A stretch of 64,000 nt of DNA from the NCBI RefSeq assembly GCF_002551005.1, contig NZ_NVOY01000029.1, positions 86,264-150,263 on the forward strand, written 5' to 3'. This document shows positions 1-10,696 of this stretch, in pieces. Source of the stretch: Bacillus pseudomycoides. GTDB taxonomy: Bacteria > Bacillota > Bacilli > Bacillales > Bacillaceae_G. Position 1 is the first letter of the stretch, and every line of letters begins with the position of its first letter. Made by a program: the position numbers and the translations under genes. A model generated the notes under the pieces. The model saw only the letters and a list, made by a program, of their open reading frames with translations. It was not told where the DNA came from and made no database searches.

Positions 1-92
1 AAACGACCTGCGATTCTAGCCGCTAGAGTTGGACATTGATTCTCTCTCAATCTTGAGGTGGGGCTCTTACTGCCCACGAATAGCGGGATAAA
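1..92 (+). repeat. bcr1-like dispersed repeat, truncated by window edge
   Basis: The tail (CTTGAGGTGGGGCTCTTACTG, then CCCACGAATAGCGGGATAAA) resembles the 3' end of the repeats at 16875-16999 and 59876-60029: a GGGG(C)TTACTGCC-like stretch followed by AATAGCGGGATAAA. It ends in ATAAA, the pentamer that flanks the other copies. The 5' part lies outside the window. Assignment to bcr1 (a short mobile repeat of the B. cereus group) is from memory of the family, not from a search. Confidence 0.55.
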
Positions 93-137
93 TTATTCCT
101 ATTCACCTTTTTCAAACCGACAATAGTCATACATATC

Positions 138-521
138 TTATTGAAACCAACGATAGAACCTCCATATAAGGACCAAGAAAATCATGTATCCAAAAAAGGA
201 ATAAGAATGATGCCATGCTTCACTATGAACGAACCATCTTAGCTGTTCTGCAAATTGTTCGGAAATACCCATACAAAGTCCAATCAAAATGATAAATATG
301 ATTTTTGAATATGTAGGTAACATTTTCATCATCCACACAAAAAGAGCAGTAAAAATAGGTAGTATGAATAACGTAAAGGCGATGTTGATTGTAAATACGT
401 GCGGGAAGGGTCTCACTGGAAAGGCATACATGTATTTACTGACAAATAATAAGTCTAAATATGTTCCGATTAAACTAGAAAAAATGATCGTGGCTACAAT
501 AGCTTTATAGTCATTCCTCAT
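138..521 (-). CDS. Small four-helix membrane protein, CBO0543-like
   Basis: About 127 residues with four hydrophobic segments (roughly residues 7-26, 42-62, 70-88 and 108-125), so an integral membrane protein. The layout and a conserved-looking SEQFAEQLRWFVHSEAWHHSYSF loop region suggest the CBO0543 family, whose function is unknown. An in-frame ATG at 635 would add 38 soluble basic residues but would overlap the upstream gene by 125 bases. The ATG at 521 overlaps the upstream stop codon by only 11 bases, behind a weak AGAAGAAGCGG, so translational coupling from that start is more likely. Probably co-transcribed with the DUF2515 gene. Confidence 0.7.
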   Translation of the reverse strand: MRNDYKAIVATIIFSSLIGTYLDLLFVSKYMYAFPVRPFPHVFTINIAFTLFILPIFTALFVWMMKMLPTYSKIIFIILIGLCMGISEQFAEQLRWFVHSEAWHHSYSFFGYMIFLVLIWRFYRWFQ

Positions 522-1701
522 CCGCTTCTTCTCTGAGTAGGACATTTTTTTTGACCAAAATGGCAAGTTCAATTTTTTCAAGCGTTTTGCAGTATTCGTT
601 ATAAATCTTTCCATCTGTACTTTCTCCCTTATCAATTAAATAGTCCATAATACGCCAGTCTTCAAACCAGTCTTCGCTTTCCGCTTCTTCATGATTAAGG
701 TCTTTCCATGCGTATATGAATCGCGGGCTATATAAGCGATTCGCACCCTTTCTTAATTGACAGTTTTTTATTCGGCGCTCATAAAATGCACGGGAGAATG
801 ATTCGTTTACATCATAAAACAAATGCGACCAGTAGTCTTTGCGTGAACCAGTATGGGGATGATCATGAGCCCAGTTTATTACTCTTTGTAAGATGTTCTC
901 GCGGTGAAATAATAATGAGTATAATCGCTTTCCGAGTAGAATTCGTTCATGGAGGGAGATGAAATGTTTGATTGTATCACCGAACAGCAGTGTTTTTTGT
1001 TTAGTTTCATCTTTATAGAGTGGAAAAAGAATATGATTAAAGCGGAAAAAATCGTATAGTTTGAATGCAATACTATTCAATACCGTCTTTTTAAAATGTT
1101 CATTTTGAATAACCCTTTTTTCTAAATAGCTTTGTTCATTAATAACGGTGGCAATGGCTAATGTATAGCGGTCACCTGTGTTCCAAAAATAGTTCCAGAT
1201 CGTTTCCATAAACGTCGATACATGAAAAAAGGATAGAAGATAGAACAAATTTTTTGATTTTTTTACACTTTGTTCGTACAGCAAAAACTGTGGAAATACA
1301 TCCTGGAAGATTAACCAGTTACCTCGCTCTAAAAAAGAAAAAAAGGTGAGTTGATCTTTTTCTGACAATAATCTCGTATATAACTCCCCTTTTAAATCGG
1401 TCATATTCCAACCGCCATTACGCGATACCAAATGTCCAAGAAATGCCCACTGTATTTCTGGGCAGCGGAGGTAAAAACGATAATAAGCGTGCGTTCGCGT
1501 CACATTATTTTTGTTGCATTGTCTTGTTTGTTCTTTAATTTTATGAATTAGCATTGTTTCTTCTTCTGTTAACTTCCGTGTTTTAACGGGAAGTTGTTTG
1601 TTTTCACATTTTTTCTTTAGTTCATTTTTTACATCTAAAAGAGAATGCGGCATTGTTTTGGAAAAGTCGTTCCATTTCTTTTTCCGATCATTGTAGTGCA
1701 T
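511..1701 (-). CDS. DUF2515 family protein, YppC-like
   Basis: 396 residues, soluble, rich in aromatic and basic residues, without signal peptide or obvious catalytic motif. The HAYYRFYLRCPEIQWAFLGH and LVSRNGGWNMTDL stretches (first third) are what I recognise as typical of DUF2515, the family of B. subtilis YppC. Function unknown. The open frame begins at 1722, but a GGGAGG seven bases before the ATG at 1701 makes the internal start clearly better. The gene overlaps the downstream small membrane protein by 11 bases. Upstream lies a hairpin (1838-1908) and then a decayed gene, so this gene probably has its own promoter in 1702-1837. Confidence 0.8.
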   Translation of the reverse strand: MHYNDRKKKWNDFSKTMPHSLLDVKNELKKKCENKQLPVKTRKLTEEETMLIHKIKEQTRQCNKNNVTRTHAYYRFYLRCPEIQWAFLGHLVSRNGGWNMTDLKGELYTRLLSEKDQLTFFSFLERGNWLIFQDVFPQFLLYEQSVKKSKNLFYLLSFFHVSTFMETIWNYFWNTGDRYTLAIATVINEQSYLEKRVIQNEHFKKTVLNSIAFKLYDFFRFNHILFPLYKDETKQKTLLFGDTIKHFISLHERILLGKRLYSLLFHRENILQRVINWAHDHPHTGSRKDYWSHLFYDVNESFSRAFYERRIKNCQLRKGANRLYSPRFIYAWKDLNHEEAESEDWFEDWRIMDYLIDKGESTDGKIYNEYCKTLEKIELAILVKKNVLLREEADEE

Positions 1702-1837
1702 TCCTCTTCCTCCCGTTAACATAAATGTTCTTGTATCATTTTATTACGAACGCTTTGAATAAATGATGACTGTTTCTTATCGCTATGAAGGGGTCACGTC
1801 ACCAAAAGTAAAAAATCGTACATTATCAAGACTTAAA

Positions 1838-1908
1838 TTGAAAAAATCCTAATACATAAAGGACAATACATATTTTATATGACTAATATGCATTGTCCTT
1901 TTTTCAAT
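1838..1908. terminator. Bidirectional hairpin
   Basis: Inner arms AAAGGACAATACATATT (1858-1874) and AATATGCATTGTCCTTT (from 1885) pair with one mismatch. Outer arms ATTGAAAAAA and TTTTTTCAAT extend the stem. Oligo-T follows on the plus strand and oligo-A precedes, so it could end transcription from both sides. On the minus strand it sits just downstream of the decayed gene at 1961-2266 and upstream of the DUF2515 gene. Confidence 0.6.
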
Positions 1909-1960
1909 TAAAAATCCCTATTAGTGAAGTAAAACAGGCAACACCTATGTATTATTCAAC

Positions 1961-2266
1961 TCAATTCGGAATCTGATGACCAAAGTATTTACCGATTTTC
2001 TCAACTTCAGACATTATACGACTTATCCCAACTTCGGACAAAAACCAGTTTTCTTTGGTTATTCCATACATGTCGATTACAGACGAGACGAAGAAATCAG
2101 TTTCCTATGGAAATTTCGCTTGATAAGATAATAATGCTCGACGAGAGTGCCCCGCTTTACAGACCATTATAACTTTTTTAGGATTTATTCCTGTTTTTGT
2201 AGAACCTCCAACGAAAAACGTGTATTTTCCAGAGTATGTTGTCAGTTTACTACTGTATGGTAAGGT
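1961..2266 (-). pseudogene. Decayed C-terminal gene fragment with in-frame stop
   Basis: Reading leftwards, one frame stays open from a TAA at 2267-2269 to a TGA at 1961-1963, broken only by a TAG at 2105-2107. Before the TAG it reads YTFFVGGSTKTGINPKKVIM, then VCKAGHSRRALLSYQAKFP. After it comes ETDFFVSSVIDMYGITKENW and FLSEVGISRIMSEVEKIGKY, ending FGHQIPN. The frame is maintained across the stop and the composition is protein-like, so this looks like the 3' end of a gene that lost its 5' part and then gained a nonsense change. I do not recognise the family. No start codon with a ribosome binding site is visible at the right-hand end. Confidence 0.6.
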
Positions 2267-2378
2267 TTAGCTATTTTTTGAACTCTTCCTAATTTAATTA
2301 TAGCATTAAAAAAATGGTTAATATAGACTTTTTATTCTCATTTACTACTGCTAAAATCAATAAAACATAAATGGTTAG

Positions 2379-5006
<2,628 letters not shown>

Positions 5007-5033
5007 TTGCCGAAAACACCCAGATTTAATTAG

Positions 5034-5082
5034 TAGGGGTAGTACCGCATGCCCATCAACTTAAGAATTTTCACTACCCCTA
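5034..5082. repeat. Inverted repeat TAGGGGTAGT / ACTACCCCTA
   Basis: Ten-base perfect arms (5034-5043 and 5073-5082) separated by 29 bases containing GCATGCCCATCAACTTAAG. It lies just downstream of rph. There is no T-run next to the stem on the plus strand, but a T-run is present on the minus strand side (complement of AAAAAAATA). It may be the rph 3' structure or a dispersed B. cereus group repeat; I see no second copy in the window. Confidence 0.45.
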
Positions 5083-5221
5083 AATACAAAAAAATATCAT
5101 TCTTTCTAAACAATCTATGAAAAAAGCAACCTTTCTTTTCCCCCTCAAAATGATTTTATCTAGTTAACTTTATGAAAAAGGTCATTCATTGTTTAATTGA
5201 AGGATTATAAATATGTCTACA

Positions 5222-5788
5222 TCATTTATAATCCTCTTGAAGAATACTATATATTTCTAAATCAACAATCCCCTTCCCAGACCATAATGTAGCTTGTCTT
5301 ATTAATCCTTCTTTTATGAATCCGTTCTTTAAAAGTACTTTCTTTGATATATCATTTACTGGCATAACATCAGCTTGTATTCGATTTATATGGACATCCT
5401 CAAATAAAAATTTCACAACGGCATGAACTGCTTCAGATGCAATCCCTTTCCCCCAGTATTCTTCCGCTAAAAAGTATCCAATTGTGACCATATTTATCTT
5501 GCGATTAAAATCCATCGCTTCAACAATTCCAACTAATGTATCGCTTTTATTCTTTTGAAAAATTCCCCACTTAATTCTACTCTGTTTGTTATAGTCTCTC
5601 TCAAAGTGCTGAATCATTTTACTTACCGTCTTCATATTATGTTTCGGTATAATTCCGCAGTATTCAAATACTTTATCGTTACTATAGATTGCATATAGTT
5701 CCTGTAAATGAACATCTTCAATTTTCTTTAATACTAAATTCGTAGATTCCAACATCGGAAATTCTTCAAAAACAATTTCTAAATCCAT
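5222..5788 (-). CDS. GNAT N-acetyltransferase, RimJ/RimL-like
   Basis: 188 residues with the RimJ/RimL-type acetyltransferase layout: LESTNLVLKKIEDVHLQELY at the N-terminus, the acetyl-CoA binding segment YFLAEEYWGKGIASEAV (about 123-139; here the R/Q-x-x-G-x-G/A loop is EYWGKGIA) and the NDISKKVLLKNGFIKEGLIR motif near the C-terminus. Such enzymes acetylate N-termini of ribosomal proteins or small amines; the substrate cannot be told here. GGAGGA sits six bases before the ATG. It is the last gene of the leftward run, 30 bases after the PP2C gene, and an imperfect hairpin overlaps its stop codon (about 5203-5234). Confidence 0.85.
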   Translation of the reverse strand: MDLEIVFEEFPMLESTNLVLKKIEDVHLQELYAIYSNDKVFEYCGIIPKHNMKTVSKMIQHFERDYNKQSRIKWGIFQKNKSDTLVGIVEAMDFNRKINMVTIGYFLAEEYWGKGIASEAVHAVVKFLFEDVHINRIQADVMPVNDISKKVLLKNGFIKEGLIRQATLWSGKGIVDLEIYSILQEDYK

Positions 5789-5818
5789 GTTATCCTCCTT
5801 CTTTATAAGTATTAAGCT

Positions 5819-6658
5819 TTACTTTTGAAATATTTGATCGCTCGGATAAGTAGATGGTAAAGAATTGATATAATCCCAGCTTATAATAGTCGCACTATCT
5901 CTCCCATGCTGCTCATGTACATGCTGTAATACTTTTTCAATACAATCCGTTAGCTGTATACTCTCTTTATCTACATAGAGATCAGTATATAAGTTGAATG
6001 GTTTTTCGTAATATTGTTCGCTGCATTCTAATAGACCATCTGTCACCATTACAATACGGTTATGTCCAGTGCGCAATTCTCGAACTCCAGATGAATAACA
6101 AGGAACTGGTAATGAAAATGTATTAATAAAACCAATCCATTCATAGAAGTTTCGTTGATTCAAAGTGTACTGACCTAATTTATGTAATTCATCATGCAGA
6201 AGATATACTAGACAATCTCCAACGGATAACCACCAGAGATAATTTGCTTTTCGCACACAAATTAAACAAGCCGTCTCTCCTTTTATACGTTGACAAGATT
6301 GTTGAAATGATTCAGATTGAAAAATAGATAATATATGTCTTTCCACAGATTTAAATACCGTTTCTATCGATTCATCTAACAAAACTTTTAGATTAGAAAA
6401 CTCATTTTGCATTGTTTTTACTAATAACGCTGTACTTTCCGCGCTATAATGAGCATCTAAAATCATAGCGAGTTCCCAGTCATCATGGGCCCACACTAAT
6501 GCTCCGTCTTCGTTCTTTTTAGCACCAGCAGTTTTGTTTCCGCCATATCTCCCGATGATTACATCACCGCATTGATCAATATTTACTTCATCGATATACA
6601 TCTCTTCATTCCCTATCCATGAAAACTGCTGAGGTTTATCCGTTATATTCATATTCAT
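5819..6658 (-). CDS. PP2C-type phosphatase-like protein
   Basis: 279 residues, soluble. PP2C motifs are visible in order: KKNEDG (about 47-52), LDAHYSAEST in place of the usual DGHGG (about 67-76), LSVGDCLVYLL for the GDSR motif, VMVTDGLLECSE for the DG motif, and GRDSATII where a metal-binding DN is usual. The aspartates are kept but the neighbouring glycine and asparagine are replaced, so metal binding may be altered. Members remove phosphate from Ser/Thr; a degenerate member could be a sensor. Its start overlaps the HIT gene by 23 bases with only a weak GGTGA, which implies translational coupling. Confidence 0.75.
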   Translation of the reverse strand: MNMNITDKPQQFSWIGNEEMYIDEVNIDQCGDVIIGRYGGNKTAGAKKNEDGALVWAHDDWELAMILDAHYSAESTALLVKTMQNEFSNLKVLLDESIETVFKSVERHILSIFQSESFQQSCQRIKGETACLICVRKANYLWWLSVGDCLVYLLHDELHKLGQYTLNQRNFYEWIGFINTFSLPVPCYSSGVRELRTGHNRIVMVTDGLLECSEQYYEKPFNLYTDLYVDKESIQLTDCIEKVLQHVHEQHGRDSATIISWDYINSLPSTYPSDQIFQK

Positions 6659-7106
6659 TCACCAAATACTTTTTAATCCTTTCACATAATTGTTCGATTT
6701 CTTTTTCTTTTCCTAGAGGTGCCTCGGGCCAAGTTGCAATTTTTGTTGGAGACCAAAATTCTTTCGGTGTGTTCGGATAGCGCGGAATGAGATGCATATG
6801 CATATGTGGTACACCATTTCCAGATACAAATGCATAAATATGTTCCGCACCTTCGCACTCTTTTAAAGCACGGCTTACTCTACTAACAATGAGCCCGAAT
6901 GCTTGCGCTTCTTTTTCATTTAATTCCGCCAATCCTGGTGTATGTCTTTTCGTATCAATCATCAAATAGCCTAAATAGGTTTCCTCTTCCTCCCAATACA
7001 CATGTCCAACATAGACAAAGTCATCTTCGTAAATGACACCGCCTGGTACGGATATACTTCCTTCGTGTTTCTTACAAATAAAGCAATTTTGATCGTGAGA
7101 AAACAT
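6636..7106 (-). CDS. HIT family nucleotide hydrolase/transferase
   Basis: 156 residues from the ATG at 7106, which has AGGGGG eight bases upstream; the ATG at 7133 has no such site. The C-terminal HMHMHLIPR (about 109-117 from this start) is the histidine triad H-x-H-x-H-x-x. The N-terminal CFICKKHEG has a C-x-x-C as in zinc-binding HIT proteins such as B. subtilis Hit. Family members hydrolyse nucleotide-phosphoramidates or dinucleoside polyphosphates. It overlaps the PP2C gene by 23 bases, so the two are probably one transcription and translation unit. Confidence 0.85.
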   Translation of the reverse strand: MFSHDQNCFICKKHEGSISVPGGVIYEDDFVYVGHVYWEEEETYLGYLMIDTKRHTPGLAELNEKEAQAFGLIVSRVSRALKECEGAEHIYAFVSGNGVPHMHMHLIPRYPNTPKEFWSPTKIATWPEAPLGKEKEIEQLCERIKKYLVNEYEYNG

Positions 7107-7193
7107 ATATAGTCCCCCTATTTGTGTACTCATAACAAAAATCGATCAAGTTCGAACAATCGCGCCTTTTTAATAAAAAAAGAATACTTAAAA

Positions 7194-7556
7194 TTACTTA
7201 TTCATATGTGATTTGGTTCCCGTTACAGTTGATTCTAAAGCTTCATTTCTCATTTCCAGTATATACTCCTTTAACACATACTCTCTTCCGCCGTGTTTTT
7301 CGTACCAGTCATGAATCCGTTTAAGATGAGCCTGATCACTTCTAATTTTGGATTCAATTTCTACATAATCCTCATAACTGTCATATTCCCATATAGCAAA
7401 AACTTCGGCGGTGCCATCACCATTATCTTTCAGCCATCGACCTATTAGCCGTGAACCATATTTAAGTTGATTAGGTAAATTTGTTTCAGTAAAATGCGTG
7501 TTAAAAATCTCAACAAACTCGCTTTTTACAATATAAAACTTCCTTCTATAAAACAT
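7194..7556 (-). CDS. NIPSNAP family protein
   Basis: About 120 residues from the ATG at 7556 (GGGGG five bases upstream); an earlier start at 7583 lacks a good site. The FYRRKFYIVK start, the KYGSRLIGRWLKDNGDGTAE middle and the VFAIWEYDSYEDYVEIE stretch are typical of the NIPSNAP/ferredoxin-like dimeric alpha-beta barrel fold. No enzymatic activity can be assigned. It is 35 bases downstream of the P1 peptidase gene, so probably in the same transcript. Confidence 0.75.
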   Translation of the reverse strand: MFYRRKFYIVKSEFVEIFNTHFTETNLPNQLKYGSRLIGRWLKDNGDGTAEVFAIWEYDSYEDYVEIESKIRSDQAHLKRIHDWYEKHGGREYVLKEYILEMRNEALESTVTGTKSHMNK

Positions 7557-7591
7557 AAAGGCCCCCTGTCGATGACAATACATTACCTAGT

Positions 7592-8644
7592 TTAAGATTT
7601 TAAGATTTCTACTAACTTTTCTAATGGCAATGCATGTACCTGTCTCTCTTTTTGTCCTGTTATCGTTTCTGCCATACACATAGAATTAACAATTGCTTCT
7701 TGAACAGATTCAATCGCTGCTTCAAAAATAAAATCTAACTGTTCTGATGGAAACATATTGATAGGATAAGGAGTTTCATTATCATAAGAATAGCAATTCC
7801 CCGTTGAAAAAGTAAGGAAGAAATCTCCGCTCCCTTCTTCTCCAATACCACCTAATTTAGCCATTGCTAGCGATGCTCTTTTTGATATTCTTTCACATTG
7901 TGAAGGTAATAACGGCGCATCCGTTGCTACTGTAACGAGAAGAGAGCCTGCATTTTCCGGAGTGCTCCATGGTAATGGTACTTCCGTTTCATTTAAGATA
8001 CTGCCAACGGGTTTATGATTGAGAACAAAATCTTCTCTTCTGCCAAAATTGGTTTGTACAAGAGCGCCGACTGTATAAGTCCCTGATTCACATTTAATAA
8101 CGCGAGAAGAAGTACCGATGCCGCCTTTAAATTCAAAACAAATCATTCCCGTACCACCGCCGACATTTCCTTCTTCGATTATTCCAGATTTGGCATGGGA
8201 AATCGCTTCTTCTAAATCCTCATATGTCATAGATGTTTTTTCTAAATCACTTAACCATCCATCCCACGTCTCTCCGACTACTCCATTTGAGAAAGGCTCT
8301 AAATTTTCGATTCTTCTTGTAGCACGTGAAAGAAAATGATGTGCTAATCCTAGCAAATGACTACCAGTAAAAACAATCGGAGTTACAAGAGTGCCTGTTT
8401 CATCAATCCAATGACTTCCTGTGAATTCACCCGTACCATTAAAAGAGAAAAATCCTGCTGGAAAATGCGATCCAGCTAGATTCCCGTTGTTAGGTAAAAT
8501 AACGGTAAGTCCAGAACAAACATCCTTATCTAAAATTGTTTTGTGACCGACGATAACACCTTCTACATCTGTAATTGCGTTAAATGTTCCTGGTTTCAAT
8601 TTTCCAATACGAATATCTAAATCTCTTAATCTTTTTCTTTGCAT
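7592..8644 (-). CDS. P1 family (DmpA-like) peptidase
   Basis: 350 residues. The N-terminal LRDLDIRIGKLKPGTFNAIT and DVEGVIVGH are typical of the P1/DmpA family (N-terminal-nucleophile self-processing aminopeptidases). The region GGIGTSSRVI (about 174-183) is the expected self-cleavage and nucleophile site that yields alpha and beta chains. GNVGGGTGMICF precedes it. AGGGG lies five to six bases before the ATG. Substrate not predictable; relatives release N-terminal Gly, Ala or beta-amino acids. It is the first gene of a leftward run continuing through NIPSNAP, HIT, PP2C and GNAT. Confidence 0.85.
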   Translation of the reverse strand: MQRKRLRDLDIRIGKLKPGTFNAITDVEGVIVGHKTILDKDVCSGLTVILPNNGNLAGSHFPAGFFSFNGTGEFTGSHWIDETGTLVTPIVFTGSHLLGLAHHFLSRATRRIENLEPFSNGVVGETWDGWLSDLEKTSMTYEDLEEAISHAKSGIIEEGNVGGGTGMICFEFKGGIGTSSRVIKCESGTYTVGALVQTNFGRREDFVLNHKPVGSILNETEVPLPWSTPENAGSLLVTVATDAPLLPSQCERISKRASLAMAKLGGIGEEGSGDFFLTFSTGNCYSYDNETPYPINMFPSEQLDFIFEAAIESVQEAIVNSMCMAETITGQKERQVHALPLEKLVEILKS

Positions 8645-8749
8645 TGTAACCCCTTAAACAATATGTATTTTATATATTAATAAGGAAAAATATATAATAT
8701 TTTCATTTTATTCCATGAATTAAGAAAATTCAATTGCTTATCATTCAAA

Positions 8750-8789
8750 AAAAGAGGTTATTGAACAATATGCTTCAATAACCTCTTTT
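8750..8789 (-). terminator. Rho-independent terminator of clpP
   Basis: Sixteen-base arms (8750-8765 and 8774-8789; AAAAGAGGTTATTGAA) with an eight-base loop, followed on the minus strand by a run of seven T. It lies six bases after the clpP stop. Confidence 0.9.
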
Positions 8790-8794
8790 CACCG

Positions 8795-9370
8795 TTAACC
8801 GATAATCCCATCTACAATACCATAAGTTTTTGCTTCTTCTGTACTCATAAAATAATCCCGTTCTGTATCTTTTGCTACTTTCTCAACTGGCTGTCCTGTT
8901 TTATCGGCAATGATTTGATTGATATGTTCTTTTAATTTCAAAATCCGTCTTGCTGAAATTTCAATTTCGGTCGCTTGCCCTTGAGTTCCACCAAGTGGCT
9001 GGTGAATCATAATTTCGCTATTTGGCAAAGCAAATCGCTTCCCTTCTGCTCCCGATAGTAACAATAATGCTCCGAACGAAGCAGCTAAACCGATACAAAT
9101 GGTTTGCACGTCCGGCTTAATATAATTCATCGTATCTAAAATAGCAAAACCTGCAGAAGTTGAACCGCCAGGACTGTTAATATAAATAGATATGTCCTTC
9201 TCTGCATCTTCTGCCGTTAAGAATAATAACTGCGCTACAACACTACTGGCAACTTGATCATTAATTTCTTGCCCAATCATAATAATTCTATCCTTTAGTA
9301 ACCGAGAATAAATATCATACGAACGTTCACCTAATTTCGTTTGTTCTATCACATAAGGAATCGTATTCAT
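8795..9370 (-). CDS. clpP: ATP-dependent Clp protease proteolytic subunit (paralogue)
   Basis: 191 residues from the ATG at 9370, which has GGAGGG seven bases upstream; the open frame begins at 9385. The catalytic triad falls on the classical numbering: Ser98 in [11 protein letters not shown], His123 in MIHQPLGG and Asp172 in AKDTERDYF. The [13 protein letters not shown] segment differs from the usual GMAASMGAFLL of housekeeping ClpP, so this is probably a second ClpP of the B. cereus group. It forms a barrel that degrades substrates fed by Clp ATPases. Only 24 bases separate it from the upstream sigma factor gene, so the two are likely co-transcribed. Confidence 0.95.
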   Translation of the reverse strand: MNTIPYVIEQTKLGERSYDIYSRLLKDRIIMIGQEINDQVASSVVAQLLFLTAEDAEKDISIYINSPGGSTSAGFAILDTMNYIKPDVQTICIGLAASFGALLLLSGAEGKRFALPNSEIMIHQPLGGTQGQATEIEISARRILKLKEHINQIIADKTGQPVEKVAKDTERDYFMSTEEAKTYGIVDGIIG

Positions 9371-9394
9371 GAAAAATCCCTCCACCGTTTTAGT

Positions 9395-10090
9395 TTAAGC
9401 AGCACATGAGAAACAGTTATAAGAAGATCTTTTGTGTAATAAAAGGGATGGTTGTTGTTGTGAGATTTTTGAAAATTGCAGTGTTGGCATGAGTTTTACT
9501 AATAACTCTGGCCTTTGTTGCCGAATCGCTTTTACGAGTATTTCCATATCTTCTTCCATGTCTTTTGAAATTACAAAACGTTCCTCTTCTTTTATCGTTT
9601 TCAGTTTGTTACGTGTTCGAAACAAGGAAGCTTTTACTGCTCCTTCTGACATAGAAGTAATAGCTGCAATATCAGCTAAGCTATATTCAAACACATCCTT
9701 TAATAAGAAAATGACAGTTTGCATTTCATTTAAACAAGATAGTATCGTTTCGATTAAATCATATAATTCAGCAACATTTTCATGCGGTTCATAAGAAGCT
9801 TCTTTATCGCTTTCTGTTTCATATGCTTTTGTTCGCATTTGATCCAGCCATTGATTGCGAGCTACTTTGTACAGCAACGTTAAACAAATACTTTGCTTCC
9901 ATTCCGTATCCGTATATTTTTTTAACACTTTACAAATCGTTTCTTGTGCGAGATCTTCTCCGTCCCATATGTTTTTCGTTAAAAATGTACAATAACGCTT
10001 TAGCTCTGCGTAATGTTTAATAATAATAGATCTATTTGATTGTTGAATTTCTGAATTAGGTTGTAAAATCAACTTTCTTTTCGTATTCAA
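9395..10090 (-). CDS. ECF-type RNA polymerase sigma factor
   Basis: 231 residues from a TTG at 10090, chosen because AAAGGAG lies eight bases before it; the GTG at 10099 has no room for a site. Region 2 is seen in HYAELKRYCTFLTKNIWDGE and DLAQETICKVLKKY, region 4 in LNEMQTVIFLLKDVFEYSLA and DIAAITSMSEGAVKASLFRT, a clear helix-turn-helix. There is an unusual 70-residue C-terminal extension ending NCFSCAA, with a C-x-x-C that could respond to thiols or metal. No anti-sigma gene adjoins; the next gene is clpP. Family: sigma-70, ECF subgroup (SigM/SigX-like). Target regulon unknown. Confidence 0.85.
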   Translation of the reverse strand: MNTKRKLILQPNSEIQQSNRSIIIKHYAELKRYCTFLTKNIWDGEDLAQETICKVLKKYTDTEWKQSICLTLLYKVARNQWLDQMRTKAYETESDKEASYEPHENVAELYDLIETILSCLNEMQTVIFLLKDVFEYSLADIAAITSMSEGAVKASLFRTRNKLKTIKEEERFVISKDMEEDMEILVKAIRQQRPELLVKLMPTLQFSKISQQQPSLLLHKRSSYNCFSCAA

Positions 10091-10124
10091 AGTGATCACT
10101 CCTTTTAAGCGCGCTTATTTAATA

Positions 10125-10150
10125 AACGATTCAATAAAGAAAAAAGTTAC
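10125..10150 (-). promoter_or_regulatory. Candidate ECF-sigma promoter (autoregulation)
   Basis: On the minus strand GTAAC (10150-10146), then TTTTTT, 17 bases in all, then CGTT (10128-10125). ECF promoters typically have an AAC-containing -35 element, a T-run just after it and a CGT -10 element. It lies 35 bases before the sigma gene start. Inferred by eye only. Confidence 0.4.
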
Positions 10151-10270
10151 GGGAGTCAAAAAATTTTATAATAAGTTTTTTATTTTGGAAATATCGTTGC
10201 TCTAATGTTTACCTTTTACAGGGCAAGGTGATAATTATCTTATTCATATTTTATAGAAGGAGAGTATAAA

Positions 10271-10591
10271 ATGCCAAAATTAACCGTTCAAGGAAGAGGA
10301 ACTTTTGAAGTAGAATTAGGAACAAAATTAGTGTTCGCGCTAGAAGATAATGGTGTGAACATTCTTCATCGCTGCGGCGGAAAAGCAAAATGTACAACTT
10401 GCCGCGTGGAAATATTAGATGGTAATTTTTGTGAAACTGGTAAGGTTGAAAAATACGCAATTGCGGAAAAAGGTGTAGAGGATTACTTACGTCTATCATG
10501 TCAAGTATATATAAATGCAGATATGACAGTTCGTCCTGTTTTAACAGTAGAAAACTCAGGAATGGATGCAGGACCAAGACCCGCTGAGTAA
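10271..10591 (+). CDS. 2Fe-2S ferredoxin
   Basis: 106 residues. Plant-type cluster ligands: Cys35, Cys41 and Cys44 in RCGGKAKCTTCRVE and Cys77 in RLSCQVY; an extra Cys54 is present. The fold and length match small soluble [2Fe-2S] ferredoxins that pass electrons between reductases and oxygenases or other redox enzymes. AGAAGGAGA precedes the ATG by six to eight bases. It stands alone, divergent from the sigma factor gene, so its redox partner is not given by context. Confidence 0.9.
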   Translation: MPKLTVQGRGTFEVELGTKLVFALEDNGVNILHRCGGKAKCTTCRVEILDGNFCETGKVEKYAIAEKGVEDYLRLSCQVYINADMTVRPVLTVENSGMDAGPRPAE

Positions 10592-10696
10592 ACATGCTTT
10601 TTAGAACAACTCATAAAAAATAGATATAACCCTAAAAGTACCATTGAACATAGTATGCTTTCAGAGTTATAGCTTTTACTTTCATTTTCTTCTTAA

